Origin: Streptomyces piniterrae
Lineage (GTDB): Bacteria; Actinomycetota; Actinomycetes; Streptomycetales; Streptomycetaceae
Direction of reading: 5' to 3'
Assembly (NCBI RefSeq): GCF_005048155.1
Contig: NZ_SUMB01000004.1
Coordinates: 62,001-126,000, forward strand
DNA: 64,000 bases
Position 1 is the stretch's first letter, and every line of letters starts with the position of its first letter. Below, one piece after another: positions 53,647 to 61,917 of this stretch. The notes beneath the pieces were generated by a model. The model did no database searches, was not told the origin of the DNA, and saw only the letters and a program-made list of their open reading frames with translations. Both the position numbers and the translations under genes were made by a program.

Positions 53647-55044
53647 ATGAGTCAAGACAGACCGCAGGTGAGCCGGCGCCGCTTCGTCGCCGGTACGGCG
53701 GCGGCAGCCGCCGCGGCAGCCGCACCCGCGATAGCCCAGGTCGCGGCGGCAGGCCCGGCGCAGGCGGCGACCCGCCCCAACATCCTGTTGATCGTCACCG
53801 ACGACCAGCCCAAGCACACCGACTGGGCGATCCAGAAGACCATCAACTGGATCGCCGGGCAGGGCGTGAAGTTCACCAACGGCCACGTCACCACGCCGCT
53901 GTGCGCACCCTCGCGCTCATCGGTCTTCTCGGGCCGCTACGCCCACAACCACGGCGTACGGGACAACGGCCACGCGCACAACCTCGACCAGAACACCACG
54001 GTGCAGCGCTACCTCAAGCAAGCCGGCTACCGCACCGGTCTGTTCGGCAAGTACCTCAACTCCTGGACCCTGGCCGACAACCCGCCGCACTTCGAGGACT
54101 TCGCCATCCTCCAGCCCGGCTATGTCGACGCCCAGTGGAACGTCAACGGCACCGTCCAGACGATCAACGGCTACACCACCAACATCGTCAAGAACAAGAC
54201 GCTGAACTTCCTGGACAAGGCGGCCACCGACACCCGCCCGTGGTTCGCGTATGTCACCCCCTACGCGTCGCACGAGCCCAACACTCCCGCCGCCCTGTAC
54301 GCCGACACGGTTGTGCCGGATTGGAACGGCCGCCCCTCCGTCCCGGAGAACGACCGCAGCGACAAGCCGCAGTATGTGAAGAACGCGACCAACACCCTGG
54401 CCGACGGTCAGGCGCAGCGGACGCGGCAGCTGCGGACCCTGCTGTCCGTCGACGACGCCGTCCAGGCGTTCAAGGACAAGCTGACGGCCCTGGGGCAGCT
54501 GAACAACACCCTGGTCATCTACATCGGCGACAACGGCTACCAGTGGGCCGACCACGGCCTCCTCGGGAAGGGGACGCCGTACTCCCCGGCCCACGAGGTT
54601 CCGTTCTACCTGTCCTGGCCGGCCGGTGGCCTGGGCGCCGGCACCACCGACAACCGGATCGTCGGCAACATCGACATCGCCCCGACCATCCTCGACGCGG
54701 CCGGGATCACCCCGACCACCCCGCAGGACGGCAAGTCGCTGCTCGGCTCCTTCAACCGTGACCACTTGCTGGTCGAGTGGTGGAAGCAGGGCAGCACAGG
54801 CGTCAAGGACACCTGGGCGTCCTACGTCGCCAAGGACAAGCAGTACGTCGAGTACTACGACCTGTGGACCGATGCCAACGGCAATGAGACCGGCACCGGG
54901 CAGGTGACGTTCCGGGAGTACTACGACCTCGTCAACGACCAGTACCAGCTGACGAACAAGCTCTACCAGGCCACGCCGACAGAGGAGCAGAACCTGGGCA
55001 TTCCGGCGCTGGCCTCCCAGCTCGCCGCCGACCGCGCGAGCTAG
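53647..55044 (+). CDS. Tat-exported type I sulfatase
   Basis: 465 residues from the ATG at 53647 with CAGGAGG upstream. The twin-arginine signal is VSRRRFVAG followed by a long Ala run and an AQA cleavage site near residue 42. The sulfatase domain begins RPNILLIVTDDQ with metal-binding Asp pair. The modified residue is Cys86 in CAPSRSS, the CxPSR motif converted to formylglycine. GKYLN, HEPN and IYIGDNGYQWADHG supply further active-site residues. It should hydrolyse an extracellular sulfate ester, probably of a carbohydrate. The activating enzyme is encoded next. Confidence 0.95.
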   Translation: MSQDRPQVSRRRFVAGTAAAAAAAAAPAIAQVAAAGPAQAATRPNILLIVTDDQPKHTDWAIQKTINWIAGQGVKFTNGHVTTPLCAPSRSSVFSGRYAHNHGVRDNGHAHNLDQNTTVQRYLKQAGYRTGLFGKYLNSWTLADNPPHFEDFAILQPGYVDAQWNVNGTVQTINGYTTNIVKNKTLNFLDKAATDTRPWFAYVTPYASHEPNTPAALYADTVVPDWNGRPSVPENDRSDKPQYVKNATNTLADGQAQRTRQLRTLLSVDDAVQAFKDKLTALGQLNNTLVIYIGDNGYQWADHGLLGKGTPYSPAHEVPFYLSWPAGGLGAGTTDNRIVGNIDIAPTILDAAGITPTTPQDGKSLLGSFNRDHLLVEWWKQGSTGVKDTWASYVAKDKQYVEYYDLWTDANGNETGTGQVTFREYYDLVNDQYQLTNKLYQATPTEEQNLGIPALASQLAADRAS

Positions 55045-55120
55045 CGGCAAGACCTCGCACAGCACCATCCGGCCGTTCCGGTCCCTCAGCCGGTCCGCTC
55101 CCCCGGCCGGTCCGCACCAC

Positions 55121-55158
55121 CCGGACGGGCGCCCGCTTCCCAACGGGCACCCGTCCGG
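55121..55158 (+). terminator. Hairpin between sulfatase and FGE genes
   Basis: Two 15-base arms (CCGGACGGGCGCCCG and its complement with one mismatch) around an 8-base loop, 76 bases after the sulfatase stop. It may reduce but need not abolish read-through to the FGE gene 24 bases further on. Confidence 0.75.
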
Positions 55159-55181
55159 CTCCCCCAACTCCCGGAGATGCC

Positions 55182-56117
55182 ATGCCCTCCACGTCCTCCT
55201 CCATGCCCTCCCCCGTGTCCTCCTCCGTGTCCTCCTCCTGCTGCACACCCGGCCGAGGCACCCTCACGATCGCGCCCGCCGCGTCCACCGCGCCGTCCCG
55301 ACCACAGGCCGCACTGCGGATGGCCAAGCAGCTGATCGACCTCCCCGGCGGGCGGTTCCTGATGGGCGGCGACGACCCGGACGGTATCCCGGCCGACGGC
55401 GAGGGCCCGGTACGCGAGGTCGAGGTCGCCCCCTTCCGGATCGCCCCGACGACCGTGACCAACGCCCAGTTCGCGACCTTCGTCAAGGCGACCGGCTATG
55501 TCACCGAAGCCGAAAGCTTCGGCTTCTCCTTCGTCTTCTTCGACCTCCTCTCCCATGAACTCGCCGCCGACTCACCGCCGGTCGACGAAGTTCCCTGGTG
55601 GCGCGCGGTGCAGGGCGCGACCTGGCGCCACCCCGAGGGCCCCGGTTCTGCCTTCACAGCTCGGCAGAACCACCCCGTCGTCCACGTCACCTGGAACGAC
55701 GCGCAGGCGTTCTGCGACTGGTCCGGAACGCGGCTGCCCACCGAGGCGGAGTGGGAGTACGCGGCCCGCGGCGGCCTCGTCCGCCGCCGCTTCCCCTGGG
55801 GCGACGAACTGTCCCCCGGCGGCCGGACGATGCTCAACATCTGGCAGGGCACTTTCCCCACCAACCACACCGGCCCAGCTGGACCCGGCACCGTACCCGC
55901 CAAGTCCCACCGCCCCAACGGCTACGGCCTCTACAACACCGTCGGGAACGTGTGGGAGTGGTGCACCGACTGGTTCACCCCAGACACCTCGCGCGTCATG
56001 CGCGGCGGCTCCTACCTGTGCCACGACTCCTACTGCAACCGCTACCGCGTCGCGGCCCGCAGCCGCAACACCCCCGACAGCTCCACGGGCAACATCGGCT
56101 TCCGGGTGGCGGCTTGA
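55182..56117 (+). CDS. Formylglycine-generating enzyme (sulfatase-modifying factor)
   Basis: 311 residues from the ATG at 55182 (GGAG upstream). Family blocks: MGGDDPDGIPADGEGPVREV, GYVTEAESFGFSFVF, HPVVHVTWNDAQAFCDWSGTRLPTEAEWEYAARGG, and RPNGYGLYNTVGNVWEWCTDWF. The copper-binding Cys pair is Cys280 and Cys285 in RGGSYLCHDSYCNRYR, as in the actinomycete enzyme. It oxidises the sulfatase's CxPSR Cys to formylglycine before export. Ser-rich first 25 residues are variable and not a signal peptide. Confidence 0.95.
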   Translation: MPSTSSSMPSPVSSSVSSSCCTPGRGTLTIAPAASTAPSRPQAALRMAKQLIDLPGGRFLMGGDDPDGIPADGEGPVREVEVAPFRIAPTTVTNAQFATFVKATGYVTEAESFGFSFVFFDLLSHELAADSPPVDEVPWWRAVQGATWRHPEGPGSAFTARQNHPVVHVTWNDAQAFCDWSGTRLPTEAEWEYAARGGLVRRRFPWGDELSPGGRTMLNIWQGTFPTNHTGPAGPGTVPAKSHRPNGYGLYNTVGNVWEWCTDWFTPDTSRVMRGGSYLCHDSYCNRYRVAARSRNTPDSSTGNIGFRVAA

Positions 56118-56183
56118 GGGGCCTGACAAGGCCTGAGGGCGGCCTGAGGGGTGTGGCTGCATGGTGCCTGGCATGATCAGTGT

Positions 56184-56852
56184 GTGACAAGCGAATCTGT
56201 GCAGTCCGGCCGCACGAGGTACGTGCTGTTCGATGTCGATGGCACGTTGATCGACGCAGTAGGCAACCAGCGCCGGGTGTGGCGAGCGTGGGCGGAGCGC
56301 TACGGGCTGGACCCGGACGAGGTCTACCGGGTGGCCCTGCGGACCAGGCCCACGGAAACCTTCGTACAGGTCGCCGCGACCCACGATCCGCACGAGTGCC
56401 TGGCCACGCTGCACGAGTTGGAGGACGAGGACGTCCGGTCCGGCGTCTACTCGGCCTTCGACGGTGCGGCAGAGGTGTTGCGCGGCCTGCCGTCGGGTTC
56501 CTGGGCTCTGGTGACCTCGAACTACGAACACCGGGTACGCGGCCGTTTCCTGCGGACGGGCTTGCCGGTGCCGGGCCTGATCGTGGACGCGGCCGCCGTT
56601 GAGGAGGGCAAGCCCTCTCCCGTTCCTTATCTGCGGGCCGCTGCACGACTGGGCGCCGATCCGGGAGACTGTCTGGTCATCGAGGATGCCCCGTCCGGAG
56701 TGCAATCCGGGCTGCGTGCCGGTATGACGGTGTGGGGCGTGAACGCTGCTGCCGCGGTGGAGGGCGTGCACCGCCACTTCGAGAGCCTGCGCGAAGCAGT
56801 CCCGCACATCCTGGCCTTCGCGTCGGGATCCTCCGCCGATGCCGTGGCCTGA
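56184..56852 (+). CDS. HAD-superfamily phosphatase (phosphoglycolate-phosphatase-like)
   Basis: 222 residues from a GTG at 56184; no ribosome site, but CATGAT 8-13 bases upstream suggests a leaderless mRNA. HAD motifs are in order: FDVDGTLID (nucleophile Asp), VTSN, the Lys in EEGKPSPVPYL, and VIEDAPSGVQSG. The helical cap follows motif I, as in subclass I phosphatases acting on sugar phosphates or phosphoglycolate. Confidence 0.9.
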   Translation: MTSESVQSGRTRYVLFDVDGTLIDAVGNQRRVWRAWAERYGLDPDEVYRVALRTRPTETFVQVAATHDPHECLATLHELEDEDVRSGVYSAFDGAAEVLRGLPSGSWALVTSNYEHRVRGRFLRTGLPVPGLIVDAAAVEEGKPSPVPYLRAAARLGADPGDCLVIEDAPSGVQSGLRAGMTVWGVNAAAAVEGVHRHFESLREAVPHILAFASGSSADAVA

Positions 56853-57165
56853 GCCCGTCCGCCGGCTCAGGAATCACTGTGAAGACACCGGGCGCTGTTG
56901 GGGCTCTTTGAACTATCAGGCTGCACCAACAGCGCCTATGAGTGACGGCTTTGAACCACACGACCAGCCGCCGCCAGCAGATCAAAGCGCAGCCGAGGGT
57001 GAGCTGGGCTTCATAGATGTCGTTGCGCATCTCCCCCGGATGCTCCGACCGCACCATCAGACGTCGCGTCAAACAGTGAGCTGAACTGAGGAGGTCGGAG
57101 CGAGCTCTCGCTGGAACGGCCATCCCACCTCACACCGCCTCAAGTGATCCCGCTACCGGTCAGTC
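56853..57165. other. Gene-poor region with possible mobile-element debris
   Basis: No intact gene. The minus-strand stretch around 56950-57080 (MVRSEHPGEMRNDIYEAQLT...) could be debris of a transposase, but I cannot place the family. A hairpin at 56891-56936 is the main structure. Confidence 0.4.
56891..56936. repeat. Perfect 11-base inverted repeat with 24-base spacer
   Basis: GGCGCTGTTGG at 56891-56901 and CCAACAGCGCC at 56926-56936. It lies 39 bases after the HAD stop, so it may be a terminator; the arms also resemble insertion-sequence ends. Confidence 0.7.
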
Positions 57166-57492
57166 TTACTTCTCGGCCGCGCCGGCTTTCCCACTGAGGG
57201 AATCCTGATAGAGGTCCGCGTACGTTCGCGAGTCCTTGACCAGGTCGTCGCAGAAGGCAGCAACGTCGTTGCCAATGACTTCCAGGACTCCCTTGCCGGC
57301 CGCGACGCCCTCCTCGAAGAAATCGACAATCCCTGAGAGCAGAGTCCCGTCAGGCAAATCGATTGGTCCGACCTTGAAGAAGTATTTCTGAATCTCCTTG
57401 TAGACGATCTGATAGTCCGGCGGGAGCGCCTTGACCCGCGCCGTGTGCGCTCGCCACTGCTTCTTGCCCTCGATGATGTCTTGGATGCCCAC
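57166..57492 (-). CDS. DUF1048 family protein (intact copy)
   Basis: 108 residues from a GTG at 57492, with GGGAGG 5 bases upstream and 1 base after the stop of the previous gene. The family layout is helical: GIQDIIEGKKQWRAHTARVKALPPDYQIVYKEIQKYFF and a C-terminal VLEVIGNDVAAFCDDLVKDSRTYADLY. DUF1048 genes normally sit beside PadR regulators, as here. Function unknown. Its neighbour upstream is a frameshifted paralogue. Confidence 0.85.
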   Translation of the reverse strand: MGIQDIIEGKKQWRAHTARVKALPPDYQIVYKEIQKYFFKVGPIDLPDGTLLSGIVDFFEEGVAAGKGVLEVIGNDVAAFCDDLVKDSRTYADLYQDSLSGKAGAAEK

Positions 57493-57493
57493 G

Positions 57494-57851
57494 TCAGCCT
57501 CCCAGCTGGACCAATTTCCTTGCGACATTCCGGTTCAGCTGCTCGCGCCACCGATCGCGATAGCTCCGAGCCCCTTCTCCGCCGGCCAGCGCCGCGCAGA
57601 AGCCCCTAACGTCGTCGCCCAGCACCTCTTGAATACTCTGCCCGTCGGCCGCCGTTTCTTCGAGCAGCCCCAGGGCACCGTCGAGGATCGGCATCAGGTT
57701 GCGACCCGTGAAGTCCGAGTAGGGGGAGAGGTGAACCTTGATCTGTTCCCACGCCGTACGGTAATCGGCCGGCAATGCCTCGGCCCAGGGCTTCGAACGC
57801 CTTGCAATTCCTGGTGAGATCGCTTCCGGTAATGGTCTCCCAGAACTTCAT
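57494..57851 (-). pseudogene. DUF1048 family gene with +1 frameshift
   Basis: ATG at 57851 opens MKFWETITGSDLTRNCKAFEA in one frame; the family sequence then continues in another frame as ALPADYRTAWEQIKVHLSPY to the stop at 57494. Reading CTGGGCCGAG as CTGGCCGAG (one G fewer, near 57785) restores an unbroken protein of 118 residues. Either a mutation in a G run, slippage, or a sequencing error. Confidence 0.75.
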
Positions 57852-58175
57852 CTCCCGCCCTCCTTGAGCTTGTCGATTCGTGATGAGAGGTACTCCCATT
57901 TCGCCCAGAACCTCCGGAGTTCTTCGCGCCCCGCGTCGTTGAGCGCATAGAACTTGCGCGGCGGACCCACACCGAATGCTCGTTTCGTCACCCGAACGAG
58001 GCCGTTCTTCTCCAGCCGCAGCAAGATGGTGTAGACCGTCCCCTCCACGACGTTCGGCGAAGCCGAGTTCATTCAGCCGACGCGTGATGGCGTACCCGTA
58101 GGTCTCCTCGCCGTCGATGATTTCAAGCACGCAGCCCTCAAGCGTGCCCTTCAACATCTCCGTCAGGTCATCCAT
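57848..58175 (-). pseudogene. PadR-family regulator with +1 frameshift
   Basis: From ATG 58175 (GAGGAGC upstream) the protein starts MDDLTEMLKGTLEGCVLEII, with DGEETYGYAITRRLNELGFA matching the PadR winged helix. The continuation VVEGTVYTILLRLEKNGLV ... GPPRKFYALNDAGREELRRFW is in another frame and ends at 57848. Removing one A from GAACGTC (near 58053) restores a normal PadR of 108 residues. The stop overlaps the DUF1048 start. An operator palindrome lies upstream. Confidence 0.75.
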
Positions 58176-58200
58176 CGCGGGGCTCCTCTTGCACCTCCCA

Positions 58201-58214
58201 GTACTACGTAGTAC
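58201..58214. promoter_or_regulatory. PadR operator-type palindrome
   Basis: GTACTACGTAGTAC is a perfect 14-base palindrome 26-39 bases upstream of the PadR start, with a further GAGTAC half-site beside it. Position fits autorepression. Confidence 0.7.
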
Positions 58215-58461
58215 CGAGTACCACTACACGGCATCACGGAGTAGCCCGGCGAGCGGCGAGCGCGGGGCCACGGAAGCGATTCGAATCATCGGCGCCGTCG
58301 ACCAGTGGGGAGGGCATCCGGGGCGCACGGTGAGGCGTACTACCGATGCCGGTTTCCCCCAACGAAGGGCGGCAGCGGGGAGCTTGCGGAGTGGGCCAGG
58401 CATCCAGATCGCACGAGTCCCGGCCTGATCGGGACCAGCTGATACTGCCGGCGTAATCCAC

Positions 58462-59436
58462 CTATCCGGTGCCCGTGATGTCAACCTTGATAGGGAGGGC
58501 GTTGTCGGCTGGGTTGGTGTCCCCGTTGAACGGCTCCGGCACCGAGATCCGTCCCTCGGCGCCGTCGACCCGACGGTCGATCCGCACCCGCAGGACGTTC
58601 CAGTTGACGTTGGTGCAGTAGATGTTCCCGTCCCCGCCATCCAGCGAGCAGTAGTCCACTTCGGAAGGGTGCGATCCCCGCACCTCCTCCGTGAGCTTGG
58701 CCAGTGAGGTGCCCGGCGGGAGTTCGATACGCATTCGTATGGGGCCCGGCCCGGGTGTGGCCTGGGGCTGCGGGACGTCCACCTCGACCTCTTCACCGAT
58801 CCTGCCGCGGATCGTGAGGGGGCTGACGGACCAGTCCGCCGGCCCCTCCAGCGCCTTCCAGCGGAAGCGCAGCTCACCGCCGCGTTTGCCGGCGCTCAGG
58901 GTCGTCGGCTTCAGGCCGAGCGCCTCACCCGTGCCCCGGTGGTAGTGCGCCTTGTAGTCCGGGGTGTGCGGTGAAGGGCTGTCCATCGGCCACACGGCGT
59001 ATGTGTATGCCGCTCCGAGTTCGTGGAACCGGGCGTCGATGCGTTCCGCGATCGGCTCGGTCGTCTCGTACGCGGCTCCCACGGGCACGGCGTCCGGGAA
59101 CTCGCAGAACGCCGTGCGGTAGTCGTCCGAGTAGTAGCAGTTGCGGTGTGACGGGCCGGTGCTGGCAATCTGTACGTTGGTGACCGACATCCGCAGAATG
59201 ACGCCGCGGGAGGCCGGTTCGGGCCCGGTGTTCTTGAACGCGGGCGTCAGGAGCGGCTCTGGCGCATCGTAATCACCCACGACCACCTGCGGTTCATGGG
59301 AGCGGAGCGCGAACGACGCCTTCGGTCCGGATACGGGCCCCGCGGCACCGGGTCCGAGCAGCACGACCCCCGCGGCCGCGGCGATCGCCACCCCCCACCT
59401 GCCCTTGCGTAATCCCAAGCCCAAGCCCAAGCCCAC
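58462..59436 (-). CDS. Secreted beta-rich hypothetical protein
   Basis: 324 residues from a GTG at 59436 with AAGGGACGG upstream. The signal peptide starts with a GLGLGLGL run coded by GGCTTG repeats, then RKGRWGVAIAAAAGVVLL and an Ala-rich end near residue 35. The mature part has two or three beta-sandwich-like segments, including VILRMSVTNVQIASTG, RIGEEVEVDVP and PEPFNGDTNPADNALPIKVDITGTG; the last is a typical actinomycete surface-protein end. Two Cys pairs could form disulfides. Function unknown. Confidence 0.8.
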   Translation of the reverse strand: MGLGLGLGLRKGRWGVAIAAAAGVVLLGPGAAGPVSGPKASFALRSHEPQVVVGDYDAPEPLLTPAFKNTGPEPASRGVILRMSVTNVQIASTGPSHRNCYYSDDYRTAFCEFPDAVPVGAAYETTEPIAERIDARFHELGAAYTYAVWPMDSPSPHTPDYKAHYHRGTGEALGLKPTTLSAGKRGGELRFRWKALEGPADWSVSPLTIRGRIGEEVEVDVPQPQATPGPGPIRMRIELPPGTSLAKLTEEVRGSHPSEVDYCSLDGGDGNIYCTNVNWNVLRVRIDRRVDGAEGRISVPEPFNGDTNPADNALPIKVDITGTG

Positions 59437-59483
59437 TGTCGTCCGTCCCTTCGCCTGGCCCGTCGTGCCTGACCCGACGTTGG

Positions 59484-59498
59484 CACACCAAGGGTGTG
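59484..59498. promoter_or_regulatory. Short palindrome upstream of the secreted protein gene
   Basis: CACACC and GGTGTG flank AAG, 48 bases upstream of the GTG start. The rest of the 59437-59731 gap shows no gene. Confidence 0.4.
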
Positions 59499-59731
59499 TA
59501 ATCCGTTCAGGTCAGGCATTTGATGACCGGTCCGATGCCGGTCCGTTCGGGAATTGAGATCAAGCGTGGTTGGCCCGCCCGGGGGCGTCGGGTGCGACTC
59601 GGCCACCTGGCTTGCCCCTCAACTCACCCCCGCATAAAGAGTCCAACAAGAACGCGACAAGGAAACTTCCGGCCAGCCTTCCGGTGATCGTCTCTCCTTA
59701 GGCTCAATCAGTACGACGGTTCCTCACCGCC

Positions 59732-60307
59732 ATGCCGACACCTCGGCGGCGGCATGCCGTCGGCCGTTTCGCGAGCATTGAGGGGTGGCCCACCGAGTGG
59801 TCTCCAGCCCTGCGCCTTTCGTCCCCCGAAGGCAATCGCGACCTGTACGTCGACCGGTGCCTGGACCCGCAAGGTCTTGCCGCAGCCCTCGAAGGCGGGG
59901 CCGGGTGGCTCCACTGGGCGCCGAAGGCGGAGGATCCGCCGGACTGGTGCGTCGAGGCGCTGCTCGTCCTTGACGACGACCGGTACGTCTACGGAAAGAC
60001 GCTCCCAGGCAGTACTGCGGACCTGCCTCAGGGCGAGGCGGTGGACCTGCCCCTCCCGGACGCCCGTCCGTTGCGCGCGGTGGGACCGTATGCGCTGTGG
60101 CAGCCGGCCGTGCACGGACCGGGGGTGTGCGGCTTCGGCCTCGGCTTTCTCGCCGTGTGCCTGATCGTGGCGGGGGTCGGCTACGACGGTGGGCCGCTGT
60201 TGGGCATGTGCTTCAGCGCCGCCGTGGGAGGTCCGGTGGCGGGGCTCCTGCTGATCCAGCGTCGGCGCACGGTCTACCTGCGGCGATTGGCAGGCGAGGC
60301 TGACTGA
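59732..60307 (+). CDS. Membrane protein with cytoplasmic N-terminal domain
   Basis: 191 residues from the ATG at 59732; no strong ribosome site. Residues 1-120 are soluble with strands such as LYVDRCLDPQGLAAALEGG and CVEALLVLDDDRYVYGKTL. Two hydrophobic helices follow (GVCGFGLGFLAVCLIVAGVGY and AVGGPVAGLLLIQ), ending in a basic tail. No family recognised. Confidence 0.72.
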   Translation: MPTPRRRHAVGRFASIEGWPTEWSPALRLSSPEGNRDLYVDRCLDPQGLAAALEGGAGWLHWAPKAEDPPDWCVEALLVLDDDRYVYGKTLPGSTADLPQGEAVDLPLPDARPLRAVGPYALWQPAVHGPGVCGFGLGFLAVCLIVAGVGYDGGPLLGMCFSAAVGGPVAGLLLIQRRRTVYLRRLAGEAD

Positions 60308-60507
60308 GACTTCCGCGACGTGGGCCGCGGCCCGGTGTTCGTCCCCCACCGGCGCCCCAGGGCCGGGGCGCCAGGGCCGCGGCGAAGTTGTCCGCCCGCG
60401 CGACGTATGCCCGGACACCGGGACGGCCCGGCCCCCTCTCCTACGGCCGGGCGCGCGCCCTGCTGGACGAGCGCACCGCCCTTCGGGCCGGGCACAGGCT
60501 GGGATCC

Positions 60508-61818
60508 TCACGAGCTCACGGAGCCTGCTCGCGCCTGGTGGCAGTGACCGCTGAGCTGCGTTCCTGGCTCCTTCTCGGTGGCAACGGCGGAGGCGGAGAG
60601 GAGTGTCGCAGCGGCGAGGCTGCCCCAGAGGGCGGTCGGACCGTGGGGTGCGAGGGCGGTGATGGCCGCCGGGGAGACGGCGAGGCCGAAGCCCGTGGAG
60701 AGCTCGAAGCGGGCGAGGGTGCGGCCCAGGACATGGGCGGGGGCGAGGACGGTGACGAGTGCGGTGGCGCTGCCGGCATAGACGATCTCGCCGATGGTGC
60801 AGATCACGGACACCGCGGCGACGGCCGGGGCACCCCAGCCGTGTCCCAGTGAGGTGGCCGCGAGGAAGCCGAGGTAGGACGCGGCGAGTACCACGCCGGC
60901 GAAAGCCAGCATGGTCCGCCGGGAGAAGCGGGACATCAGGACCGTGACCGGAACCTGCAGGGCGACCACCAGCACCGTGTTGGCCACGAAGATGGCTGCC
61001 GACCACACCGGGGATGCGTGCAACTGGGTCACCAGGACCAGAGGCAGCGCGATTTCGGGGACGTTGAGGCAGAAGACGTAGATCACGTTGGCGGCCAGCA
61101 GCGCGCGCATCCGGGGTGCGGGCCCGTCGCCCATGTCCGTGCCCGTGCCCGTGCCCGTGCCCGTGTCCGTGTCCTTGCCCGTCTCCTCGGCCGGGGTGGC
61201 GGCCGGGGCAGTGGTCGGATGCGCGTGTAGGTGGACCGACCACGCCAGGGCCGCCGCGGCGAGATAGGCGAGTCCGGTGACGGCTGCCAGTGCCTGCAAT
61301 GCGGTGGTGCCGCCCGCCAGGCAGGCGGTGGCGAGGAGCGCACCGACGCCCAGGCCCGCATTGCGCAGGGCGCGGCCTCCCGCGAGAGCGGCGTCGCGTT
61401 CCCGGCCGTGGGAGACGGTGGCCACGAGAGCCGCGTGGGCGGCCGGCCAGGCCTGGTTGCCGATACCGAGGAAGAGCGCCGCCGTCGCGAACAGCCAGAC
61501 GTGCCCCGCGGGGGTGGCCAGCAGCAGCGCCACACCCAGCACGCGTACCAGCATGGACGCCGCCACGACCGTGCTGCGTGCGCCCCGGTCGAGCCAGCGG
61601 CCCACCGCTGGCATGCACACCAGGCCCACGACGACGCCGACCGTCATGGCGATGCCGGTGGCCGGCGCGGACAGCCTCAGCACCGTCACCCCGTAGAGCA
61701 GCAGAAAGGGCCGCAGCAGGCCGGTGCCGAGCGCGTCCACGGTCAGGGCGACGGCATAGCGGGGGCCTCCGGAGGCACGGATGAGGGCGCGGGGGCGGAT
61801 CTTGGTGGTGGTTGGCAT
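60508..61818 (-). CDS. MFS transporter
   Basis: 436 residues from the ATG at 61818 (GGTGAG upstream). Twelve hydrophobic segments, with loop motif GRWLDRGARSTVVAASMLVR after segment 2 and SRFSRRTMLAFAG in the second half. The central loop contains (Asp-Thr/Gly-Thr) repeats coded by six GCCCGTG-like hexanucleotides. It is divergent from a DUF5937/ArsR regulator; a palindrome lies between. Probable drug or metabolite exporter. Confidence 0.88.
   Translation of the reverse strand: MPTTTKIRPRALIRASGGPRYAVALTVDALGTGLLRPFLLLYGVTVLRLSAPATGIAMTVGVVVGLVCMPAVGRWLDRGARSTVVAASMLVRVLGVALLLATPAGHVWLFATAALFLGIGNQAWPAAHAALVATVSHGRERDAALAGGRALRNAGLGVGALLATACLAGGTTALQALAAVTGLAYLAAAALAWSVHLHAHPTTAPAATPAEETGKDTDTGTGTGTGTDMGDGPAPRMRALLAANVIYVFCLNVPEIALPLVLVTQLHASPVWSAAIFVANTVLVVALQVPVTVLMSRFSRRTMLAFAGVVLAASYLGFLAATSLGHGWGAPAVAAVSVICTIGEIVYAGSATALVTVLAPAHVLGRTLARFELSTGFGLAVSPAAITALAPHGPTALWGSLAAATLLSASAVATEKEPGTQLSGHCHQARAGSVSS
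61136..61171. repeat. Six-unit hexanucleotide repeat inside the MFS gene
   Basis: Six CCCGTG/TCCGTG units code for the GTGTGTGT stretch in the central cytoplasmic loop. Length change by one unit keeps the frame. Confidence 0.85.
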
Positions 61819-61859
61819 GGAGCTCACCGTGTGTTCGGCCGTCCGGCGGGGCACGTCGC

Positions 61860-61876
61860 TTGACGGACACCGTCAA
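61860..61876. promoter_or_regulatory. ArsR-type operator palindrome
   Basis: TTGACGG and CCGTCAA are exact complements around ACA, 42 bases from either start in the MFS/regulator divergent region. TTGACG may double as a -35 element. Confidence 0.7.
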
Positions 61877-61917
61877 CCGGCGACGGCGCCGGCCGTCCGG
61901 CCAGCGATGATGAAGGG

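Noticed and set aside
56677..57123. 148-residue minus-strand ORF, possibly a transposase
   Set aside because: Half of it is antisense to the HAD gene; only a short middle stretch looks like mobile-element debris and I cannot name the family.
58270..58290. Possible tRNA T-arm (GATTCGAATCAT)
   Set aside because: No acceptor or anticodon stem can be drawn around it. No tRNA or rRNA was found elsewhere in the window.
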